Below are positions 25,530 through 31,792 of a DNA stretch of 48,356 nucleotides, piece after piece (position 1 is the first letter of the stretch; every line of letters begins with the position of its first letter). Source of the stretch: an uncultured Phocaeicola sp. (GTDB taxonomy: Bacteria > Bacteroidota > Bacteroidia > Bacteroidales > Bacteroidaceae); contig CALUJF010000110.1 of assembly GCA_944320855.1 (NCBI GenBank), forward strand, positions 1 through 48,356, in the 5' to 3' direction. A model generated the notes under the pieces. That model made no database searches. It saw nothing but the letters and a program-made list of their open reading frames with translations, and had not been told where the DNA came from. Both the position numbers and the translations under genes were made by a program.

Positions 25530-25566
25530 GTGAAGCAGGGTTATGAACACTAGCATGACTCTGCTT
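25530..25566 (+). terminator. Intrinsic terminator after the 24942 gene
   Basis: GAAGCAG and CTGCTTC form a perfect seven-base outer stem around a partly paired interior; T-rich sequence (TTGTTCTTT) follows. Confidence 0.7.
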
Positions 25567-25700
25567 CTTGTTCTTTACAACATAGCCTTTATACCCTTTT
25601 TATTACCGGCCTGTACGGATTTTCTTTTCCCCTCTTTTATTTACCGCTTATAAGTATTCTGCTCATGCTTTTACGCAGCCATCGGCCAATCCTTGCTGCT

Positions 25701-25949
25701 GAATTTTATGATGCAAATTTACAGCATCGGGACGGACATCAAGTACCGCTCTGCTAATTTGCTTCTGAATTTGTCGGCAGCCTTCCGCAAATCACAGATT
25801 GGGGTATTCCGTCAAATTCGTCTGCCATTTACTTGTTTTTACCATCCATTGAATGCTGTCTGGGTTGCATATAAAATTTCCTCTTGCAAGGAAGCCGAAA
25901 AGCTTCTACAAGAGGGAAAAAACACAGTCTAACAATTAATTTTTGTATT
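25701..25949 (+). promoter_or_regulatory. Structured leader (copy B), candidate single-strand promoter
   Basis: GCAAATT (25713-25719) pairs with AATTTGC (25756-25762), extended by CAG with CTG across a 2x2 bubble. GAATTT (25701-25706) can pair with AAATTC (25814-25819). The bottom-strand box TAAATTTG (25721-25714) is in the 3' arm. The conserved core CTTCCGCAAATC...GGGGTATTCCG is at 25782-25812. A perfect small hairpin GAAGC/GCTTC (25891-25906) precedes AGGGAAA (25913-25919). Confidence 0.65.
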
Positions 25950-26435
25950 ATGCACAGCAAGATTTTTCAGATTACCCAGACAAGGGTTGATGAGGACAGT
26001 TATTTGAATGAAGAGACTCTTATGCAAGGTGAAGGCAGTTTTTTTGACTATTGTGGAGAAATTGATGAGGAGGAACGCCAGTTACATATAGAAAACTTGG
26101 TGAATGAGGTATTGCCAAAAGGTATGTTCGAGCTCGTTTCTGAAAACACAATACGCTATTTGGGAGGTGCGGAAGAGTGGAAAAAGAATTTTATCGCAGG
26201 TATTCGTCTAAGGGTCGAGGCTGTGACTCCCGACAAAATACAGGATTGGATTGGCCCGGTCTATCAGCTTGAAAAGTTCCTGAAAGACCCTTTGGAAACT
26301 GGATATTGGTTTTATACTGACGAGAATGGCGTACAGTCCTATGCGGAGCAATCTTATGAATTCTTGCGTGAAGTTTGCGCTCTTGAGCCAGGTACTTTGC
26401 TTTATATCGGGGGTGTCATCGATTATCATTTCTGA
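25950..26435 (+). CDS. Unknown acidic accessory protein
   Basis: I start at ATG 25950, which sits at the same distance from the AGGGAAA box as in the sibling genes, giving 161 residues. The upstream in-frame codons belong to the leader. The protein is acidic and soluble, with a GEGSFFDYCGEIDEEERQLH segment, a basic-acidic middle, and a C-terminal GTLLYIGGVIDYHF strand pair. I do not recognise a family. It is alone in its unit, with a terminator behind it. Its promoter-like leader groups it with the YubB-like genes, so it is a candidate early-transfer or anti-defence protein. Confidence 0.6.
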   Translation: MHSKIFQITQTRVDEDSYLNEETLMQGEGSFFDYCGEIDEEERQLHIENLVNEVLPKGMFELVSENTIRYLGGAEEWKKNFIAGIRLRVEAVTPDKIQDWIGPVYQLEKFLKDPLETGYWFYTDENGVQSYAEQSYEFLREVCALEPGTLLYIGGVIDYHF

Positions 26436-26475
26436 TTTTTGTCATGTAGGTAGCTTGCTGGTGTCCATTGCCGGC

Positions 26476-26520
26476 AGGCTGCATCATGTACATTGATAAG
26501 AGAAATACAGCCTTTTTTAT
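26476..26520 (+). terminator. Intrinsic terminator after the 25950 gene
   Basis: AGGCTG (26476-26481) pairs with CAGCCT (26508-26513), followed directly by a T6 run. The loop is large, so efficiency is uncertain. Confidence 0.5.
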
Positions 26521-26604
26521 TGTCGCTTCCCTTTTTTATCTTTCATTCTTCTGTTCGTCCTTTTCTACATCTTTAAGAAATCTCTGATTTGGCACTAAGC
26601 TCGC

Positions 26605-26850
26605 GTCATTTTGTTTTTTACTCAGCAAATGTACGGCGGATGGAATGGCCATCCAAGTACCGCTCCGCTACATCGTCGAATTTTTCCGAAACTTTCCGGA
26701 ATCACAGATTACGGTATTTCATAAAATTTCATCCTCTGTTCCTTGTTCCCATTCTTTTTTCCGCCGTGATGTTCGCACGTAAATCAACCTTACGGCGAGT
26801 CTAAAGGCTCAAGTTAAGGGAAATAAATAAACTTAATAAATATTTGGATT
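26605..26850 (+). promoter_or_regulatory. Structured leader (copy C), candidate single-strand promoter
   Basis: GTAC (26631-26634) with GTAC (26657-26660) and GGATGG (26638-26643) with CCATCC (26649-26654) form a hairpin with a five-base loop. The bottom-strand box TACATTTG (26633-26626) is at its base and has a TTG 20 bases upstream on that strand. A diverged form of the shared core lies at 26692-26727. AGGGAAA is at 26817-26823, 28 bases before the ATG. Confidence 0.6.
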
Positions 26851-27591
26851 ATGGGAAAATATGATTTTATCAAGGAAGGAAATGTTTTGTTCTGGCATGA
26901 CCCCGACAATGGACTCTCTGACGGAGTTTATCAGGTTGTTTCTGTTCCGGAGGTTATAGAGGACGATAGTATTATTCTTATTGCAGCTTCAGGCTCTGAA
27001 GCGGAGGTTTATCCCACTGAACTTTCTCCGATAAATTCAGGCAGAAGTTACAAGGAAGCATTCTTACGTTGGAAGGCTGAGCGTAAGGCAAACGGAAAGG
27101 TGTTTTATGACAGGCTTTCAGAGGTAATGGATACGGACTGCAATATGAAAGTCGGTGATAAGGTTATTTTCACAAATGATGCCGGTCTTGTGTACGGGCC
27201 TTATGAGGTGCTTGCTTTTGATATGCCTGATAATGACAGAGGGCGATGCGTATATATCGACCACGACAGCTATTGGCTTTCTGAAAGTCCCGACGATTTG
27301 CTGCTCGTTCAAAAAAAGGAGTACGTGATGACAAAGGATGACAAGTATCTATGGCGTTTATGTAAAAACATTATTGCAGGGCGTTTCAATTGGCGCAGGT
27401 ACTGCAGTCAGCAGAGTTATTACGGTCGTGAAATCTGTGTGACACCGCTTTTCTGTTCCTATGGACAGATTGGTTACACTGTAAACTTCCCTTATTCAAG
27501 AATGCCGGATGTGGAATACGATTGGGACATGAGAGAACTCACAATCGACGAAATGGACTATCGGAAATATTTTGAACAGGAGCAGGATTGA
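26851..27591 (+). CDS. Unknown accessory protein with two SH3-like repeats
   Basis: The 246-residue soluble protein contains two related beta-barrel-like units. Residues 9-60 read GNVLFWHDPDNGLSDGVYQV and end in VYPTELSPI. Residues 97-150 read GDKVIFTNDAGLVYGPYEV and end in SPDDLLLV. The spacing of G-x-V-x-F-x-x-D and G-x-Y-x-V is the same in both. A C-terminal part follows (KNIIAGRFNWRRYCSQQSYY), rich in Arg and Tyr and possibly nucleic-acid binding. There is no signal peptide. Alone behind leader copy C, with a bidirectional terminator after it. Function unknown; grouped with the other leader-controlled genes. Confidence 0.6.
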   Translation: MGKYDFIKEGNVLFWHDPDNGLSDGVYQVVSVPEVIEDDSIILIAASGSEAEVYPTELSPINSGRSYKEAFLRWKAERKANGKVFYDRLSEVMDTDCNMKVGDKVIFTNDAGLVYGPYEVLAFDMPDNDRGRCVYIDHDSYWLSESPDDLLLVQKKEYVMTKDDKYLWRLCKNIIAGRFNWRRYCSQQSYYGREICVTPLFCSYGQIGYTVNFPYSRMPDVEYDWDMRELTIDEMDYRKYFEQEQD

Positions 27592-27630
27592 AAACAGAGG
27601 GGCGGGAAAATGCTCCCGTCCCTCTGTTTT
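27591..27630. terminator. Bidirectional terminator between convergent genes
   Basis: AAAACAGAGGGGCGGGA (27591-27607) pairs with TCCCGTCCCTCTGTTTT (27614-27630) with a single G-T wobble. The A and T flanks serve both strands, ending the 26851 gene (plus) and the ICE operon whose last gene ends at 27644 (minus). Confidence 0.85.
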
Positions 27631-27643
27631 ACGATTCCCTGTT

Positions 27644-29326
27644 TTATCTTCTGAATCCGCTTCGTTCCATTTCTTCCTCTTCTCTGCATTCTTCCATAAG
27701 TCCCAGTTTTTCATTCACTTCCGTCAGGTTGTCATCCAGCGACTTATCATGATTATACTCGAAGCTGTGCTGTACCGCCAGTCCTGCATTGGTTACAGAG
27801 CCTACGTCCAATGTGTCTTTTTCCCTGTTATAGCTGATATACAGCACTTCGCCATTGGGCATTTCAAAGGCCGGAATATTCTTTTGTGATATTTCCGCAA
27901 ATTGTTCTGCTACCATAGTTTTTGCCACCTCTTTCACGTCATTGCTGGCTCTGCCTATACCATACCTACGGATATGGTCGCGAACTTCCTGTTCGGTGTA
28001 TTTCAGCATCACGTCAAAGGTTCCGCCTACACTGCCATTATAAACTACAGCAAAATTCTCGTCCTCAATCAGCAGGTCATCGCCACGATTCTGTAATGGT
28101 GAGGCATATGTGTACTGTTCATCCATGCCGTTACCGTCATAATACTCTTTGGCGAGAGCAAGCAGACCATTATAGTCGCCCTTGTCCTTCAGCTCTTCCA
28201 ATTGCCTGGTATCATCGGACATTTGCAGATAGGCTACAGATGCATAATACATCTTTTCCTTTGGTGCTTCAGCTTGTTGCTCCTTTTCGGCTTTTTCAAT
28301 TTCTATATCCCTGGCAATCTGGTCTATCTTCTGCGTAATCATGGATGATGCTTTCTTCACATCCATAAGTACGGTCTTAATGTACTGGGGCGACTCCTTC
28401 AGATTATCCAGCCACGATTTCAGATACGGACAACTGTCCTCTTTTATATGTTTAACCATGCCGTAGCGTTGTGAGATCAGTGCACCGCACAATTCGGCCA
28501 CAAGTTCTTCATCGCTATACTCCTTTGAACCGAAAGAGGTCGGTTTGAAACGGTTTAGTACACCTTCCGCACCAGTTGAATGCCCCATTTCATGGAACAG
28601 TGTTCCATAGAATGCTTCCCCGTCCTTGAACTGCACCTTCTCCGGTACGGTGATTTCATTCTTGCTTATTGAATAGAAGGCATCATCCTGATGTTTCACG
28701 TTGATGGGGCAGATCCACAGATTGTCGCGTATCATCCTGTCCGCCGGTTCGAAGCTGAACATTTCGCCTTCATGAACAAATGGGCGGCCGTTTTCCTTTT
28801 CCAGTTTTTCCCACAGTTCCGGACGTGCTTCTTTCAGATTCGTCTGGGCGACGTTGAACACACGGAAAACCTGCATTTTGGGATACACATTATACTGTTC
28901 CTTCTCATCGTTCGACAGATTCTTGTAATCATCATACTTGATCTTCTCCTTAGTTTCCTTGTGGATACAGGTGAAGGTAGTCAGCATGACGGGAAACGAT
29001 TTCTCACCTTTCAGTACCGAAACCCTCGGCAGTTCCTCGCCGTCCTTGCCCGGCTTGTTCAGTCTCTGCACGCAATCGAAGGTGCAGAACCTCGGAATAG
29101 TATATCCTTCCTTTTCGCAGTGCAGCATGAGCATCAGCGCATTCATACCATTGTATTCACGGCCGGAAAGATTACGGGGCCACTGGAGTGCCCCCTCGGT
29201 GAACCAGGGCTTCTTCCAGTCCTTACCGATGGTCTCCAGCTTTTCAATCATCATTTCAGCGAACAGGTCAAGAGCCTTGTCTTCGCTGTTGGGGCCGTCT
29301 GTATTGCGTTTCCTGTAACTTGCCAT
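27644..29326 (-). CDS. ArdC-type anti-restriction protein with zincin metallopeptidase
   Basis: I start at ATG 29326 (MASYRKRNTDG), 8 bases after the SSB-like stop, rather than the ATG 33 bases upstream that overlaps that gene; this gives 560 residues. Residues 15-160 form the ArdC-N single-strand DNA-binding domain (LSGREYNGMNALMLML, VLKGEKSFPVMLTTF, VFRVFNVAQT). A zincin-like domain follows with HEMGH (about 245-249). The remaining 300 residues are unusual: an acidic helical part (EIEKAEKEQQAEAPKEK) and a C-terminal domain with LRYTEQEVRDHI-like and EEEMERSGFRR segments. ArdC proteins protect incoming DNA from restriction during conjugation. Confidence 0.8.
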   Translation of the reverse strand: MASYRKRNTDGPNSEDKALDLFAEMMIEKLETIGKDWKKPWFTEGALQWPRNLSGREYNGMNALMLMLHCEKEGYTIPRFCTFDCVQRLNKPGKDGEELPRVSVLKGEKSFPVMLTTFTCIHKETKEKIKYDDYKNLSNDEKEQYNVYPKMQVFRVFNVAQTNLKEARPELWEKLEKENGRPFVHEGEMFSFEPADRMIRDNLWICPINVKHQDDAFYSISKNEITVPEKVQFKDGEAFYGTLFHEMGHSTGAEGVLNRFKPTSFGSKEYSDEELVAELCGALISQRYGMVKHIKEDSCPYLKSWLDNLKESPQYIKTVLMDVKKASSMITQKIDQIARDIEIEKAEKEQQAEAPKEKMYYASVAYLQMSDDTRQLEELKDKGDYNGLLALAKEYYDGNGMDEQYTYASPLQNRGDDLLIEDENFAVVYNGSVGGTFDVMLKYTEQEVRDHIRRYGIGRASNDVKEVAKTMVAEQFAEISQKNIPAFEMPNGEVLYISYNREKDTLDVGSVTNAGLAVQHSFEYNHDKSLDDNLTEVNEKLGLMEECREEEEMERSGFRR

Positions 29327-29333
29327 ATCATCG

Positions 29334-29939
29334 TCAGTTATTGTTTGGTGTCGGTACATACTGGTTTACCTCCTGACAACGGCATGTAATATCAACCTTG
29401 CCGTTATACCAGGACAAATCAATTTCACCTTTTGCCTCTATCTTGGTAGAAGGCTGTAACCATGCTTCTCGTTGCTTGTCAAAGCAAAAGAATCTTACCC
29501 ACAAGTATTCGAAATTCTCATTTACCTTTTCTGCGCTGAAAGCTGAAAAGCTGAAGAACGGTTTGCCGTTTTTGTCAGTTCGTTCATCAACTGTTTTTCC
29601 CACTTTGCCGCGGAATGTGAGTTCACCCTGCAGGCTGTCTGTGTCGCCTGCTCCGGCTGGTACTATACTTTCTGCCGACAGGTTGAAGTACGTTTTGTCA
29701 CCCCTGTGCTTCGGTACCAGTATGCCTGTTACCTTTACACGCATACCGTTTCGCAGACGCGCTGCTTCTTCCTGTGTTCCGTCCATGCTGACGCTGATTT
29801 CCACTGCTCCGCCCTGGCCGTCCTTTCCCTGAATGGTGGTCTGTACGGTCATACTGACAAACTGTTTCCCTTCTTTCCCGTTTCTGAGGATGGCATCACG
29901 GCTGATTAAGCCGCATACCGTTACATTGCATTTGATCAT
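29334..29939 (-). CDS. SSB-like protein with two OB-folds
   Basis: The 201-residue protein reads as two consecutive OB-fold units. The first (1-95) contains GLISRDAILRNGKEGKQFVSMTV and GMRVKVTGILVPKHRG. The second (100-195) contains GELTFRGKVGKTVDERTDKNGKPFFSFSAF and TKIEAKGEIDLSWYNGKVDITC. Ordinary SSB has one OB-fold and a DDDIPF-like acidic tail; this has two folds and ends in PTPNNN instead. It precedes the ArdC-type gene by a few bases, so the two probably act together on transferred single-stranded DNA. Confidence 0.65.
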   Translation of the reverse strand: MIKCNVTVCGLISRDAILRNGKEGKQFVSMTVQTTIQGKDGQGGAVEISVSMDGTQEEAARLRNGMRVKVTGILVPKHRGDKTYFNLSAESIVPAGAGDTDSLQGELTFRGKVGKTVDERTDKNGKPFFSFSAFSAEKVNENFEYLWVRFFCFDKQREAWLQPSTKIEAKGEIDLSWYNGKVDITCRCQEVNQYVPTPNNN

Positions 29940-29981
29940 AATGTGTCTTGTTTATTAGTGTTACATGTCCACAGACCATGT

Positions 29982-30020
29982 ATGTGCTGAATGCTGAATA
30001 TTGATGTTGAATGCTGAAAA
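29982..30020. repeat. Short direct repeats GCTGAATGCTGAA
   Basis: TGAATGCTGAA occurs twice, with a partial third copy, between the 58-codon gene and the SSB-like gene. It is short and of unknown meaning. Confidence 0.35.
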
Positions 30021-30029
30021 TGGTGCTGC

Positions 30030-30206
30030 CTAATCGGGGGCACGTATTTTTATATAGACTATCCATACGGCGATGGCCACCTGTACGGCTACGATGACAG
30101 CCGTACCGATCCAGCCGACCAGCCTTTGGCATACCATAATATGCATTGCCAGTGCGGATAGTCCGAGTAAACATCTGCTTATTGTTATCACCACGCGTTT
30201 TGTCAT
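30030..30206 (-). CDS. Short membrane protein, 58 residues
   Basis: ATG 30206 to TAG 30030 encodes 58 residues: a basic start (MTKRVVITISR), a first hydrophobic stretch (CLLGLSALAMHIMV), a turn (CQRLVGW) and a second (IGTAVIVAVQVAIAVWIVYI), ending KIRAPD. It looks like a two-helix inner-membrane protein. It lies 23 bases after the glucosaminidase/M23 stop in the same operon. Small hydrophobic proteins of this type occur in conjugation gene clusters, but I cannot name this one. Confidence 0.65.
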   Translation of the reverse strand: MTKRVVITISRCLLGLSALAMHIMVCQRLVGWIGTAVIVAVQVAIAVWIVYIKIRAPD

Positions 30207-30228
30207 GTCTGTTATGTGTTAGTCATAT

Positions 30229-31788
30229 CTATCTTTTCATGGTTTCCGCCTGTGTCTGCTGTTGCGACATGACTTGCTCGAAATTCCTGGAGGCGGCTTC
30301 CGAAAGAATCACGGTATTCAGCAGTCCGGTCACCCGCATCCTTTTGCTTTCTTCTGAAAGCTCGTTGCTGTTTAATACTACAGACAGTCGGCTCAACTCG
30401 GCTGATGTCAGTTCTCGGGATATTTTCAGTTCCCCGTTATCCGCTTTCAGGATGGCCTTGCCGTTTTCTTCTATGCTCAGTTCGCAAGTTTTCATGCCCG
30501 GCATCAGGGATGTCAGGTCAATCCTGCGCCTATCCATAGCAGCAGAAATTGCGGCATTCTGTTCTTCTTCACTCTTCGCATCTATCTGTGCAGCCAAAAG
30601 CATCAGGGAAGTGAAAGCGGTCATAGCCATCTCTACGATGGGATCATTGCAACCCGATATGCCGACACCGCTATCCTCCGAGGACAGCAGTTTTTTCATC
30701 CAGGCATCGGGTGCCATGGTCTTGTCTGTGTTCATGTTCTCGTTATCCCTATACTTGGCCAAGAGGTCACTTCCGTTGTACATCACCTGCTGTTTGATAT
30801 TTCCTTTCTGGGCAATCTCTGCCAGATAGGCTGCCGGATCCACCTCGCGTTTCGTCCCGTCGCTGTATATGTTTGTCACTCCGAAATGCAGATGCTCGCC
30901 GGTTGTTCTGCTTCCCGTATTGCCGGAAGTACCGAGTCGTTGTCCTGCATTTACGCTGTCACCGGCTTTTACGGTAATGTCGCTCAGGTGCATGTAGGTA
31001 CATTGTACCTTGTTACCGTCCGGTCTGCTGTATTCTACTGTTACCGTCTTTCCCCCTGCGGAGTTCACATTATTGTTCACCGACACTACTTTTCCACCAT
31101 TTTCCGTTGCCAGTACTGCATCGCTCTTGCATCGTATATCAAGTCCTTTGTGCATCTGCTGCTTCTCTTTGTTCATCGGATCCTGACGCATACCGAATGC
31201 CGATGTTACAAAGAGAAACTCCTTGCGTTCCACTGGAAACGAATACTCTTCTGCCATTCCTGCTTTTTCCTCGCTGCGCAAAGGATTCTGTTCTATCCCG
31301 AATGTTTTTCCATGTGCGGCCATTTCCTGCATGACCTGACGGTCGTATTTGTCAAGACCATTCTGTTCAATGATTTTCTGTAGTGTAGCTGCGTAGTTTC
31401 CTCCGGTTGCATATCCGGCTTTTGCTATGCCTTCTGTCCATCCTTTATAATCATCCGGGTTGAGTTTGAAACACTCGGCATAGCGGCTGTTCTCTTTCAA
31501 GAACCTGGAATGATGTTCGAATGATTCGCCTACATTGTCATAGCTGCAGAATTTTTCATTAGGTTTGTCGTCCGTGTATAGACCATAACGGCCACCCTGC
31601 GCAATCCAGTCAGGCGTAGCCTTGATCCCGAAGTGGTTGTTCTCGTTCAGTGCCAGTCGGCTCTGTCCGTTACTGCTCTCCAGAATACCCTGGGCAAGTG
31701 TTACGGATGCAGGAATGCCGTAGCGGCGCATCTGCTCCATGGCATACTCTGCATACTTGTCTGCATATTCCTTATTTTTACCTGCCAT
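30229..31788 (-). CDS. Glucosaminidase plus M23 peptidase, conjugation-type murein hydrolase
   Basis: The 519-residue protein has an N-terminal glucosaminidase (FlgJ-like) domain (residues 5-150: GIPASVTLAQGILESSNGQS, NNHFGIKA). An M23 zinc metallopeptidase domain follows (195-325) with HKGLDIR, YMHLS and GEHLHFGV, supplying the four zinc/catalytic histidines. The last 190 residues are helical and charged (AAISAAMDRRRIDLTSL). No signal peptide is visible, as in other ICE peptidoglycan hydrolases exported through the conjugation machinery. Such enzymes locally open the cell wall for the transfer channel. It sits 4 bases upstream of neighbours in a tight operon. Confidence 0.85.
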   Translation of the reverse strand: MAGKNKEYADKYAEYAMEQMRRYGIPASVTLAQGILESSNGQSRLALNENNHFGIKATPDWIAQGGRYGLYTDDKPNEKFCSYDNVGESFEHHSRFLKENSRYAECFKLNPDDYKGWTEGIAKAGYATGGNYAATLQKIIEQNGLDKYDRQVMQEMAAHGKTFGIEQNPLRSEEKAGMAEEYSFPVERKEFLFVTSAFGMRQDPMNKEKQQMHKGLDIRCKSDAVLATENGGKVVSVNNNVNSAGGKTVTVEYSRPDGNKVQCTYMHLSDITVKAGDSVNAGQRLGTSGNTGSRTTGEHLHFGVTNIYSDGTKREVDPAAYLAEIAQKGNIKQQVMYNGSDLLAKYRDNENMNTDKTMAPDAWMKKLLSSEDSGVGISGCNDPIVEMAMTAFTSLMLLAAQIDAKSEEEQNAAISAAMDRRRIDLTSLMPGMKTCELSIEENGKAILKADNGELKISRELTSAELSRLSVVLNSNELSEESKRMRVTGLLNTVILSEAASRNFEQVMSQQQTQAETMKR

Positions 31789-31792
31789 ATTC

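Noticed and set aside
24690-26850. Reading the repeated leaders as a CRISPR array or invertible promoters
   Set aside because: Copies are about 1 kb apart, not identical repeats with spacers, and show no flanking recombinase-site inverted repeats or neighbouring invertase.
24690-26850. Ordinary double-stranded minus promoters from the TACCTTTG-type boxes
   Set aside because: The boxes lack a consistent TTTG at -33 and would transcribe away from all genes into terminator regions; the folded single-strand reading explains position and direction better, though it is not proven.
28691-29389. Plus-strand open frame of 232 codons opposite the ArdC-type gene
   Set aside because: Antisense to a zincin/ArdC-N gene with recognisable motifs; no start context of its own.
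29982-30020. Reading the TGAATGCTGAA repeats as an origin or attachment site
   Set aside because: Too short and imperfect, with no inverted repeat or integrase gene nearby.
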